From positions 1 through 18,543 of the forward strand of contig JAEZLX010000060.1 in assembly GCA_023415035.1 (NCBI GenBank): 18,543 nt of DNA, in the 5' to 3' direction. The stretch comes from Pseudomonadota bacterium. Lineage in GTDB: Bacteria > Pseudomonadota > Gammaproteobacteria > Burkholderiales > Burkholderiaceae_C. A program made the position numbers and the translations under genes. Numbering within the stretch: the stretch's first letter is position 1; the number at the start of each line of letters is the position of its first letter. Below the pieces are notes generated by a model. That model was not told where the DNA came from. It did no database searches and saw nothing but the letters and a program-made list of their open reading frames with translations. Below are positions 6,971-13,902 of this stretch, piece after piece.

Positions 6971-6983
6971 CCGCATTTCCACC
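6948..6983. repeat. Inverted repeat spanning the pyrG -10 element
   Basis: Arms GGTGGAACCGCGGA (6948-6961) and TCCGCATTTCCACC (6970-6983) pair at 12 of 14 positions around the 8-nt centre CTTTATAA. The two mismatches are adjacent and at equal distance in both arms (CC facing AT). In DNA it could be an operator or cruciform; in RNA reading through from the lipoprotein gene it would be a strong stem-loop. No T run follows. Confidence 0.65.
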
Positions 6984-7011
6984 TCCTGCGAGCAACCGGC
7001 TCGCCCGAGTC

Positions 7012-8667
7012 ATGACCAAATTCGTGTTCGTCACCGGCGGTGTGGTGTCCTCCCTGGGCAAGGGCATCGCGTCGGCGTCGCTGGCCGCCATCCTCGAATC
7101 CCGCGGCCTCAAAGTCACCCTCATCAAGCTCGATCCGTACATTAACGTCGATCCGGGCACGATGTCCCCCTTCCAGCATGGCGAGGTCTTCGTCACCGAC
7201 GACGGTGCCGAGACCGACCTCGACCTGGGCCACTACGAGCGTTTCATCGAAACGCGGATGCACCAGGCCAACAACTTCACCACCGGCCGCATCTACCAGA
7301 GCGTGCTTGAAAAGGAGCGCCGCGGGGACTACCTTGGCAAGACGGTGCAGGTCATCCCGCACGTCACCAATGAGATCCAGGAGTTCATCAAGCGCGGTGC
7401 GGGTATAGACACGCCCGATGCCGTGGACGTGGCCATATGCGAGATCGGCGGAACGGTCGGCGACATCGAGTCCCTGCCCTTCCTCGAGGCGGCACGCCAG
7501 TTCGCGCTCAAGCTGGGTCCCAACAACGCTGCCTTCGTGCACCTGACCTACCTGCCATGGATCGCCACCGCGGGCGAGCTCAAGACCAAGCCGACCCAGC
7601 ACACCGTGCAGAAGCTGCGCGAGATCGGCATCCAGCCTGACGCGCTGCTGTGCCGCGCCCAGCACCCCGTGCCCGAAGAGGAACGCGAGAAGATCTCGCT
7701 GTTCACCAACGTGCCCGAATGGGGCGTGATCTCCATGTGGGACATGGACACCATCTACAAGGTGCCGCGCATGCTGCACGAGCAGGGTCTGGATGGGCTG
7801 ATCTGCGACAAGCTGCGCCTGAACACCCCGCCGGCCAACCTGAAGCGCTGGGACGGCCTGGTCCATGAGACCGAGCACCCCCAGGGCGAGGTCCGCATCG
7901 CCATGGTCGGCAAGTACGTCGAGCTGTCGGACGCCTACAAGTCGGTGAACGAGGCGCTCAAGCATGGCGGCATGCAGAGTCATGTGCGGGTGAAGATCGA
8001 CCACGTCGACTCCGAAACCATCACCGACGCCAACGCCCGCGAAAAGCTCGGCGGCTATGACGCCATCCTGGTACCGGGCGGCTTCGGCTCGCGCGGTGTC
8101 GAGGGCAAGATTTCCACGGCACGCTTCGCACGCGAGAACAAGGTTCCCTACCTGGGCATCTGCCTGGGCATGCAGGTCGCGACCATCGAGTATGCCCGCC
8201 ACGTGGCCGGCCTCGACGGCGCGAACTCCACCGAGTTCGACCCCCACTGCAAGCACCCTGTGATCGCCCTCATCACCGAGTGGAAGGACGCCGACGGCAC
8301 GATCAAAACGCGCGACGCCAACTCCGACCTGGGTGGCACCATGCGCCTGGGTGCGCAGTCTTCGGACGTGCAAAAGGGCACGCTGGCGCACAGCATCTAC
8401 GGTGATGTGGTGACCGAGCGCCACCGCCACCGCTACGAGGCCAACGTGCAGTACCTTGACCAGCTGCGCAAGGCCGGTCTGGTGATCTCCGCCCTGACAC
8501 AGCGCGAGCAGCTGACGGAGATCGTCGAACTGCCGTCCGAGGTCCACCCCTGGTTCATCGGCGTGCAGTTTCACCCCGAGTTCAAGTCCACCCCCTGGGA
8601 TGGCCACCCCCTGTTCAACGCCTTCATTAAGGCGGCGATGACCCACCAGAAGGCCGCCAAGGCCTGA
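7012..8667 (+). CDS. pyrG: CTP synthase PyrG
   Basis: CTP synthase makes CTP from UTP, ATP and glutamine, the last step of pyrimidine nucleotide synthesis. The 551-residue protein has the N-terminal synthetase domain starting MTKFVFVTGGVVSSLGKG, with KLDPYINVDPGTMSPFQHGEVFV and DDGAETDLDLGHYERF in the first 80 residues, and a C-terminal class I glutaminase with PGGFGSRG, nucleophile C384 in GICLGMQ, and H521 and E523 in QFHPEF. Length is normal. It is the first gene of a tight plus-strand run; the kdsA ATG is 11 nt past its stop and the GAGG before kdsA overlaps the stop codon, so translation of the two is likely coupled. A recognisable Shine-Dalgarno before pyrG itself is weak. Confidence 0.98.
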   Translation: MTKFVFVTGGVVSSLGKGIASASLAAILESRGLKVTLIKLDPYINVDPGTMSPFQHGEVFVTDDGAETDLDLGHYERFIETRMHQANNFTTGRIYQSVLEKERRGDYLGKTVQVIPHVTNEIQEFIKRGAGIDTPDAVDVAICEIGGTVGDIESLPFLEAARQFALKLGPNNAAFVHLTYLPWIATAGELKTKPTQHTVQKLREIGIQPDALLCRAQHPVPEEEREKISLFTNVPEWGVISMWDMDTIYKVPRMLHEQGLDGLICDKLRLNTPPANLKRWDGLVHETEHPQGEVRIAMVGKYVELSDAYKSVNEALKHGGMQSHVRVKIDHVDSETITDANAREKLGGYDAILVPGGFGSRGVEGKISTARFARENKVPYLGICLGMQVATIEYARHVAGLDGANSTEFDPHCKHPVIALITEWKDADGTIKTRDANSDLGGTMRLGAQSSDVQKGTLAHSIYGDVVTERHRHRYEANVQYLDQLRKAGLVISALTQREQLTEIVELPSEVHPWFIGVQFHPEFKSTPWDGHPLFNAFIKAAMTHQKAAKA

Positions 8668-8678
8668 GGCACCCAGCC

Positions 8679-9533
8679 ATGAAACTCTGCGGATTTGACG
8701 TCGGCCTGGAACATCGCTTCTTCCTCATCGCGGGCACCTGCTCCATCGAGGGGCTGGAGCTGTCGCTGGACGTGGCCGGCCGCCTCAAGGAAATCTGCAG
8801 CGCCCTGGGCATTCCGCTCATCTACAAGGGTTCCTTCGACAAGGCCAACCGCTCCTCGGGCAAGAGCAAGCGCGGCGTCGGCCTCGACGCCGGCCTGAAA
8901 ATCCTCGACGAGGTGCGCCGCCAGACCGGCCTGCCCGTGCTGACCGACGTGCACGACGCGTCCCAGGTGGCCGAGGTGGCCAGCGTGGTCGACGTGCTGC
9001 AGACACCAGCCTTCCTGTGCCGTCAGACGGACTTCATCCACGCGGTCGCCCAGTCCGGCAAGCCCGTCAACATCAAGAAAGGGCAGTTCCTCGCACCCTG
9101 GGACATGAAGAACGTCATTGACAAGGCCCGCGACGCCGCGCGCGGAGCCGGTCTGTCCGAGGACCGCTTCCTGGCCTGCGAGCGCGGTGTCAGCTTCGGC
9201 TACAACAACCTGGTCGCCGACATGACCAGCCTGGCCGAGATGCGCAAGTCCGGAGCCCCCGTGGTGTTCGACGTGACGCACTCGGTGCAAAAGCCCGGCG
9301 GACTGGGTTCGGCCAGCGGCGGCGCCCGCGAGATGGTGCCCGTGCTGGCACGCGCCGGCGTGGCAGTGGGCGTGGCCGGGCTGTTCATGGAAACCCACCC
9401 GAACCCGGCCGAAGCCTGGTCCGATGGTCCCAATGCCGTGCCGCTGGGCCGCATGAAAGCGCTGCTGGAAACCCTGGCGGCGCTGGATGATGTCACCAAG
9501 CGCCAGCCCTTCCTGGAAAACGATTTCCACTGA
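8679..9533 (+). CDS. kdsA: 2-dehydro-3-deoxyphosphooctonate aldolase (KDO-8-phosphate synthase) KdsA
   Basis: KdsA condenses arabinose-5-phosphate and phosphoenolpyruvate to KDO-8-phosphate for the lipopolysaccharide core, a Gram-negative trait. The 284-residue protein has KGSFDKANRSS (50-60), QTPAFLCRQTDF (108-119), NIKKGQFLAP (131-140) and the metal-ligand set C21, H201, E238 and D249, with the last three spaced exactly as in the metal-dependent enzyme of Aquifex aeolicus (37 and 11 residues). E. coli KdsA carries Asn in place of this Cys and needs no metal; this one is predicted to be metal-dependent. The segment around C21 reads IAGTCSIEG instead of the commoner IAGPC. Its product uses PEP, made by the enolase encoded two genes on, and KDO is later activated with CTP from PyrG, so the grouping makes metabolic sense. 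Confidence 0.97.
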   Translation: MKLCGFDVGLEHRFFLIAGTCSIEGLELSLDVAGRLKEICSALGIPLIYKGSFDKANRSSGKSKRGVGLDAGLKILDEVRRQTGLPVLTDVHDASQVAEVASVVDVLQTPAFLCRQTDFIHAVAQSGKPVNIKKGQFLAPWDMKNVIDKARDAARGAGLSEDRFLACERGVSFGYNNLVADMTSLAEMRKSGAPVVFDVTHSVQKPGGLGSASGGAREMVPVLARAGVAVGVAGLFMETHPNPAEAWSDGPNAVPLGRMKALLETLAALDDVTKRQPFLENDFH

Positions 9534-9542
9534 GGTCACAAC

Positions 9543-9851
9543 ATGCCACCCGCCTACCTGATCGTCGACATGCAGATCTCCGACCCGGAGCAGTACAAGC
9601 AGTACATGGCGGAGGCCCCTGCGGCCGTCAAAGCAGCCGGCGGCGAGTACCTGGTGCGCGGCGGCAAGTTCGAGGTCATCGAAGGCCAGTGGCAGCCTGC
9701 CCGTGTCGCCATGCTGCGTTTTCCCAGCTACGAGCAGGCCAAGGCCTTCTACGACGGCGAGATGTACCGCCAGGCCCGGGCCAAGCGTGAAGGCGCCACG
9801 ACCTACTTCAACATGATCCTGGTCGAGGGCGTGGACGCTCCGGTCGTCTGA
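9543..9851 (+). CDS. DUF1330 family protein
   Basis: The 102-residue protein reads MPPAYLIVDMQISDPEQYKQY at the start, with GGEYLVRGGKFEVIEG (33-48) and FPSYEQAKAFYDGEMYRQARAKREGA (60-85). This is the pattern of DUF1330, small proteins with a ferredoxin-like (dimeric alpha-beta barrel) fold and no established function. GAGGT overlaps the kdsA stop and lies 8 nt before the ATG. It sits 9 nt after kdsA and 38 nt before eno, in the same transcription direction, so it is very likely co-expressed with them. I assign no activity. Confidence 0.9.
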   Translation: MPPAYLIVDMQISDPEQYKQYMAEAPAAVKAAGGEYLVRGGKFEVIEGQWQPARVAMLRFPSYEQAKAFYDGEMYRQARAKREGATTYFNMILVEGVDAPVV

Positions 9852-9889
9852 CCCCCACCGATTACAAAAACCTGCATCGAAAGGAAACC

Positions 9890-11173
9890 ATGAGCGCAAT
9901 CGTTGATATCGTCGGCCGCGAAGTGCTGGACAGCCGCGGCAACCCCACCGTCGAATGCGACGTCCTGCTGGAATCGGGCGTGATGGGCCGTGCCGCCGTC
10001 CCCTCCGGCGCCTCCACCGGCAGCCGCGAAGCCATCGAGCTGCGTGACGGCGACAAGAGCCGCTACCTGGGCAAGGGCGTGCTCAAGGCCGTCGAGCACA
10101 TCAATACCGAGATCAGCGAAGCCGTGCTGGGCCTGGACGCCTCCGAGCAGGCCTTCCTGGACAAGACCCTGATCGACCTGGACGGCACCGAGAACAAGAG
10201 CCGCCTGGGCGCCAACGCCATGCTGGCCGTCTCCATGGCCGTGGCCCGCGCCGCAGCCGAAGAGGCCGGCCTGCCACTGTACCGCTACTTTGGCGGCATG
10301 AGCGCCGTGCAAATGCCCGTGCCGATGATGAACGTTATCAATGGCGGCGCGCACGCCAACAACAACCTGGACCTGCAGGAGCTGATGATCATTCCCGTGG
10401 GCGCACCGAGCTTTCGCGAAGCCCTGCGCTGGGGCGCCGAAGTATTCCACGCCCTCAAGAAGATCATTCATGACAAGGGAATGAGCGTGGCCGTCGGTGA
10501 CGAAGGCGGTTTCGCCCCGAACGTGGACAGCCACGAAGCCGCCCTGCAGCTGCTGCTGGACGCCATCAGCGCCGCCGGCTACACCCCCGGCGAGCAGATC
10601 GCCCTGGGTCTGGACTGCGCCTCCAGCGAGTTCTACAAGGACGGCAAGTACCACCTCGACGGCGAAGGCCTGGTCCTCAACGCCGAGGAGTGGACCAACA
10701 TGCTGGGCGCCTGGTGCGACAAGTACCCCATCATCTCCATCGAGGACGGCATGGCCGAAGGCGACTGGGACGGCTGGAAGCTGCTGACCGAGCGCCTGGG
10801 CAAGAACGTGCAGCTGGTGGGTGACGACCTGTTCGTGACCAACACCAAGATCCTCAAGGAAGGCATCGATAAGGGCATCGCCAACTCGATCCTCATCAAG
10901 ATCAACCAGATCGGCACCCTGACCGAGACTTTCGCCGCCATCGAGATGGCCAAGCGCGCCGGGTACACCGCCGTCATCAGCCACCGCTCGGGCGAAACCG
11001 AGGACAACACCATCGCCGACATCGCGGTGGGCACCAACGCCGGCCAGATCAAGACCGGTTCGCTGTCGCGCTCCGACCGCATGGCCAAGTACAACCAGCT
11101 GCTGCGCATCGAGGAAGACCTCGGCGACGTGGCCGTGTACCCGGGCCGTGACGCGTTCTACAACCTGAAGTAA
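9890..11173 (+). CDS. eno: Enolase
   Basis: Enolase interconverts 2-phosphoglycerate and phosphoenolpyruvate in glycolysis and is often part of the RNA degradosome. The 427-residue protein starts SAIVDIVGREVLDSRGNPTVE and has the catalytic residues E205 in VGDEGGFAPN, K337 in ILIKINQIGTLTET and H365 in ISHRSGETEDN, plus the loop SGASTGSREA (about 39-48). AAGGAAA lies a few bases before the ATG. It ends the pyrG-kdsA-DUF1330-eno run and is followed by a strong terminator at 11221-11244. Codon use is very biased toward C- and G-ending codons, as expected of a highly expressed gene in a GC-rich genome. Confidence 0.98.
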   Translation: MSAIVDIVGREVLDSRGNPTVECDVLLESGVMGRAAVPSGASTGSREAIELRDGDKSRYLGKGVLKAVEHINTEISEAVLGLDASEQAFLDKTLIDLDGTENKSRLGANAMLAVSMAVARAAAEEAGLPLYRYFGGMSAVQMPVPMMNVINGGAHANNNLDLQELMIIPVGAPSFREALRWGAEVFHALKKIIHDKGMSVAVGDEGGFAPNVDSHEAALQLLLDAISAAGYTPGEQIALGLDCASSEFYKDGKYHLDGEGLVLNAEEWTNMLGAWCDKYPIISIEDGMAEGDWDGWKLLTERLGKNVQLVGDDLFVTNTKILKEGIDKGIANSILIKINQIGTLTETFAAIEMAKRAGYTAVISHRSGETEDNTIADIAVGTNAGQIKTGSLSRSDRMAKYNQLLRIEEDLGDVAVYPGRDAFYNLK

Positions 11174-11189
11174 GCCCCAGGTCACACAT

Positions 11190-11214
11190 GCCGGGCCTGC
11201 CAGGCGGGCCCGGC
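11190..11214 (+). repeat. GC-rich hairpin just upstream of the eno terminator
   Basis: GCCGGGCC (11190-11197) and GGCCCGGC (11207-11214) form a perfect 8-bp stem with a 9-nt loop, directly ahead of the terminator hairpin. It may stabilise the eno mRNA 3' end or help termination. Confidence 0.6.
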
Positions 11215-11220
11215 CACCAT

Positions 11221-11244
11221 CGCGGCTCATGCCGCGTTTTTTTT
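11221..11244 (+). terminator. Rho-independent terminator of the pyrG-eno run
   Basis: A 6-bp stem CGCGGC / GCCGCG with loop TCAT is followed immediately by eight T residues. It lies 47 nt after the eno stop codon and separates eno from ftsB. Confidence 0.92.
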
Positions 11245-11254
11245 GCCCGATCAC

Positions 11255-11274
11255 ACCCCTGGCGTGCCAGGGGT
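11255..11274. repeat. 9-bp-arm palindrome between the eno terminator and ftsB
   Basis: ACCCCTGGC (11255-11263) and GCCAGGGGT (11266-11274) are perfect complements with a 2-bp centre. There is no T run on either side in the right orientation, so it is not a terminator. It lies 31 bp before the ftsB -35-like element and could be an operator. A shorter similar element (CGGGT / ACCCG, 11290-11301) follows it. Confidence 0.5.
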
Positions 11275-11304
11275 CACGCCCGCGCATGACGGGTGTACCC
11301 GGCG

Positions 11305-11334
11305 TTGTGAGCCCTCCCTTCGCGGAGATACACT
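11305..11334 (+). promoter_or_regulatory. Candidate ftsB promoter, start site near the ATG
   Basis: TTGTGA (11305-11310) and TACACT (11329-11334) are -35 and -10 candidates (four of six bases each) with an 18-bp spacer. The -10 ends 6 nt before the ftsB ATG at 11341, so transcription would begin at about the start codon. The only purine-rich ribosome site, GGAGA (11324-11328), is 12 nt from the ATG and would lie inside this promoter. Confidence 0.45.
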
Positions 11335-11340
11335 AGTGTC

Positions 11341-11628
11341 ATGGGTCGACGACTGATTCCCGTTCTCCTGCTGGGCCTGCTGGTCATTCTTCATGTCCAG
11401 CTCTGGCTCGGCCGTGGCAGCGTGCCGCAGGTTGCCGCCCTCAAGCGGGAGCTGTCGGCCATCGAGGCCGCCAACCGTGAGGCCCAGGCCCGCAACGAGC
11501 GCCTTGGCAGCGAAGTCCAGGATCTGCAGGAAGGCCTGGACATGGTCGAGGAACTGGCACGCCGCGAACTGGGCATGGTCAAGCCCAACGAGATCTTCGT
11601 TCAGGTGGCCAGCGGAAGCCGTCCCTGA
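11341..11628 (+). CDS. ftsB: Cell division protein FtsB
   Basis: FtsB forms a complex with FtsL and FtsQ that activates septal peptidoglycan synthesis. The 95-residue protein has a short cytoplasmic start, one membrane segment (about 5-22, LIPVLLLGLLVILHVQLW), a heptad-rich coiled coil (about 32-68) and the family ending EELARRELGMVKPNEIF (70-86). Length and layout match FtsB of proteobacteria, and the position after eno is the usual one. There is no good Shine-Dalgarno, and a possible promoter places the RNA start near the ATG. The next gene begins 3 nt after the ftsB stop codon. Confidence 0.95.
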   Translation: MGRRLIPVLLLGLLVILHVQLWLGRGSVPQVAALKRELSAIEAANREAQARNERLGSEVQDLQEGLDMVEELARRELGMVKPNEIFVQVASGSRP

Positions 11629-11631
11629 CCC

Positions 11632-12294
11632 ATGACGGCACCCGTCGTCACCCTGGTCGGCGGCGAATCCACCGGCAAGACCACCCTGTCCCGCAAGCTC
11701 GCCGAGCACCTGTCAACACGCCACCGTCTGCGCTGCCGCCTGATCGGTGAGCATCTGCGTCACTGGTGCGAGCGGACCGGGCGCGCGCCCCTGGCCCACG
11801 AGCAGGCTGCGCTGGCCGCACGTCAGGCCGAACTCATCGCCGAAGCCGCGGCAACTTCGGACACGGATCTGGTCATCGCCGACACCTCGGCCCTGGTGAT
11901 CGCCGCCTACAGCGAACTCTATTTCGACGACCGCTCTCTCTGGGCCGACGCACTGGACTGGCAACGCGACTACGACCTGACCCTGCTCATGGGACTGGAC
12001 CTGCCCTGGGTGCCCGACGGCCTGTTCCGCGACAGCCCCGCCATCCGCGCGCGCACCGACCAGCTCCTGCGCGAAGCCATGCAACGTGCCGGCCTGCCCT
12101 TCCTGACCATCTACGGCCAGGGCCAAGACCGCCTGCAGCAGGCGCTTCGTCCCATCGGCCGCCTGCTGGAGCGGCCTGTGGCCGACAATCTGCCCGAATG
12201 GGGTCTGGGCCGCGCCAGATGGCGTTGCGAAAACTGCTCCGACCCCGAGTGCGAACACCAGCTCTTCAGGCGACTGGTGGCGCGCAATGCCTGA
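11632..12294 (+). CDS. NadR-like P-loop kinase (AAA_28 type) with a cysteine-rich C-terminal tail
   Basis: The 220-residue protein has a Walker A motif GGESTGKT (10-17), ADTSALVIAAYSELYF (83-98) as the Walker-B-like segment, and WVPDGLFRDSPAIRARTD (126-143), which together resemble the ribosylnicotinamide kinase domain of NadR. It lacks the NMN adenylyltransferase and DNA-binding parts of NadR, so it is a stand-alone kinase-like protein whose substrate may be nicotinamide riboside or something else. The last 25 residues contain C199, C202, C207 and H209 (RCENCSDPECEHQ), a likely zinc site not part of the NadR kinase. It starts 3 nt after ftsB, so translation may be coupled, and ends 4 nt from the stop of the convergent hslO. 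Confidence 0.8.
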   Translation: MTAPVVTLVGGESTGKTTLSRKLAEHLSTRHRLRCRLIGEHLRHWCERTGRAPLAHEQAALAARQAELIAEAAATSDTDLVIADTSALVIAAYSELYFDDRSLWADALDWQRDYDLTLLMGLDLPWVPDGLFRDSPAIRARTDQLLREAMQRAGLPFLTIYGQGQDRLQQALRPIGRLLERPVADNLPEWGLGRARWRCENCSDPECEHQLFRRLVARNA

Positions 12295-12298
12295 ACCC

Positions 12299-13291
12299 TT
12301 ATTGCAGGTTGGACGATCCCTTGGGCTGATCGGCCGCCTTGAGGAACACCTGCGCTGCATCCACCGCGTCGAAGCGGTAGTGTGCACCGCAGAAGTCGCA
12401 GTTCACTTCCACCTGGCCACGTTCGGCCAGGATCTCCTCGATCTCCTGCGTGCCCAACGTCTGCAGCATGCCGGCCACGCGCTCGCGGGAGCACGTGCAG
12501 GCAAAGCGCGGGCCACGCTCGCCGGTCAACGGCTCGAAACGGCGTACGTCCTCCTCCCAGAACAGTCGGCGCAGGATGGTGTCGACATCCAGCGTCAGCA
12601 GTTCCTCGCGCTTGAGGCTGGCCGCCAGCGTCGCGATGCGGTTGTAGTCCTCGTTCTGGCCCAATTGGTCTTCCTCTCGGCGCACGGCGCTCTCGCCCGA
12701 GAGGTTGGCCTCGCCCTGCAGGGGAATGCGCTGGATCAGAAGCCCGGCCGCGACGCGGTCGTCGGCCGCCAGCACCAGTTTGGTGTCCAACTGCTCGCTT
12801 TGCAGCATGTAGTGCTCGATCACGTCGCTGAGCTTTTCCAGCGTCCTGCCTCGCCCGTCCACCAGCGGCACCACGCCCTGGTAAGGCTGCTGCCCCGGCA
12901 TGCGATCCTTGGGGTCCAGCGTGATCGCGCAACGCCCCTGCCGGTTGACGTTGACCATGTGCGACAGCGGCACGTCTTCGGCCACCTCGCCCTGCACCTT
13001 GGCTGTGGCGCGCACACTCAGGTCAGGCTGCACCTCCGCCACTGCCAGCTTGACCGGACCGTCGCCCTGGATCTGCATCACCACCGCGCCGTTGAACTTG
13101 ATGTTCGTCTGCATCAGGCTGGTCGCTGCGACCATCTCGCCCAGCAGACTGGTCACCGCTGCGGGATAGCCGCCCGCCTCCTGCCGCCGGCGCAGCATCT
13201 CCTGCCAGGCGTCATCGAGACGCACCAACATGCCCCGCACGGGCAGACCTTCGAACATGAACTTATGGAGTTCGGACACGTTGTGATCCAT
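12299..13291 (-). CDS. hslO: Redox-regulated chaperone Hsp33
   Basis: Hsp33 is a cytoplasmic holdase activated by oxidation and unfolding. Its sensor zinc site is seen as CxC (C265, C267 in FACTCSRER) and CxxC (C298, C301 in NCDFCGAHY). The N-terminal part SELHKFMFEGLPVRGMLVRL (6-25) and the segment with VAATSL.QTNIKFNGAVVMQIQGDGP match the family. I place the start at the ATG at 13291 (330 residues, MDHNVSELHKF), which aligns with the E. coli start. The frame stays open upstream to a TTG at 13324 that overlaps the stop codon of the carbonic anhydrase gene and would add 11 residues. Neither has a well-spaced Shine-Dalgarno, as AGGA lies right against the ATG. It follows the carbonic anhydrase gene by 29 nt on the same strand. 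Confidence 0.95.
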   Translation of the reverse strand: MDHNVSELHKFMFEGLPVRGMLVRLDDAWQEMLRRRQEAGGYPAAVTSLLGEMVAATSLMQTNIKFNGAVVMQIQGDGPVKLAVAEVQPDLSVRATAKVQGEVAEDVPLSHMVNVNRQGRCAITLDPKDRMPGQQPYQGVVPLVDGRGRTLEKLSDVIEHYMLQSEQLDTKLVLAADDRVAAGLLIQRIPLQGEANLSGESAVRREEDQLGQNEDYNRIATLAASLKREELLTLDVDTILRRLFWEEDVRRFEPLTGERGPRFACTCSRERVAGMLQTLGTQEIEEILAERGQVEVNCDFCGAHYRFDAVDAAQVFLKAADQPKGSSNLQ

Positions 13292-13320
13292 TCCTGAAAA
13301 CGAAACCGGGCAGATCGGGA

Positions 13321-13845
13321 TCAATCGATCTTTTTCAAGCCCTGCCTGAAACGGCGCCCATTCTCGATGTAATGCCGCGCGCTCCAGCGCAATCCCTCGA
13401 TCTGCTCCGGCGTGAGCTGCCGCACCACCTTGGCAGGGCTGCCCAGGATCATCGATCCATCCGGAAACTCCTTGCCCTCGGTCACGAGCGAACCGGCGCC
13501 CACCAGACAGTTGCGGCCGATCTTCGCGCCATTGAGCACGATGGCGCCGATACCGATCAGCGACTCGTCACCGATGGTGCAGCCGTGCAGCATCACCTGG
13601 TGCCCCACCGTCACGTGCTTGCCGATGTTCAGCGGTACGTTCAGGTCGGCATGGAGGACACTGCCATCCTGGATGTTCGAGCCCTCACCCACCGTGATGG
13701 TGTCGGTGTCGCCTCGGATCGTGACGCCAAACCACACGCTGACATCGTCGCTCAGCACCACATCACCCATGACCTGGGCGTTGTCAGCCACCCATGCAGT
13801 TTCCGCCACGCGGGGCGCGATGCCGTCGAGTTCGTAGATCGCCAT
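13321..13845 (-). CDS. Gamma-carbonic-anhydrase-like protein (left-handed beta-helix hexapeptide repeats)
   Basis: The 174-residue protein is a hexapeptide-repeat protein of the gamma carbonic anhydrase / YrdA-PaaY group. Zinc-ligand histidines are present as H65 (VLHAD), H82 (GHQ) and H87 (LHG), with the family stretch IGKHVTVGHQVMLHGCTIGD (74-93). Hexapeptide turns run from about residue 10 to 125, then a C-terminal helix (about 145-165). Members act as trimers; some hydrate CO2 and others have no measurable activity, so function is tentative. The ATG at 13845 is fixed by AGGAGA (13854-13859), 8 nt away; the open frame continues upstream but overlaps the divergent gene and is not coding. 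It precedes hslO. Confidence 0.92.
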   Translation of the reverse strand: MAIYELDGIAPRVAETAWVADNAQVMGDVVLSDDVSVWFGVTIRGDTDTITVGEGSNIQDGSVLHADLNVPLNIGKHVTVGHQVMLHGCTIGDESLIGIGAIVLNGAKIGRNCLVGAGSLVTEGKEFPDGSMILGSPAKVVRQLTPEQIEGLRWSARHYIENGRRFRQGLKKID

Positions 13846-13887
13846 GTTGGATGTCTCCTGTTGCCGCAAGTCGTCTGTTGGGGGAAT

Positions 13888-13901
13888 CCTACAATTGTAG
13901 G
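13888..13901. promoter_or_regulatory. 14-bp palindrome with a -10 hexamer on each strand between the carbonic anhydrase and DUF455 genes
   Basis: CCTACAATTGTAGG is a perfect palindrome in the 57-bp divergent gap. It reads TACAAT on the plus strand (13890-13895) and on the minus strand (13899-13894), five of six bases of the sigma-70 -10 in each direction. On the plus side the -10 ends 7 nt before the DUF455 ATG; on the minus side it would give a leader of about 42 nt before the carbonic anhydrase gene. No good -35 is found at 17 bp on either side, so a simple operator is the alternative. Confidence 0.55.
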
Positions 13902-13902
13902 G

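Noticed and set aside
6929..7015. Selenocysteine readthrough of the TGA ending the lipoprotein gene, given sel genes nearby
   Set aside because: The extension is about 28 codons with no conserved look, and the hairpin after the stop begins about 16 nt away and is centred on a promoter -10, without SECIS features.
6964..8646. Long minus-strand open frames opposite pyrG, kdsA and eno
   Set aside because: They are low-complexity V/G/D/H-rich antisense frames of strongly biased genes; the plus-strand products have all catalytic residues.
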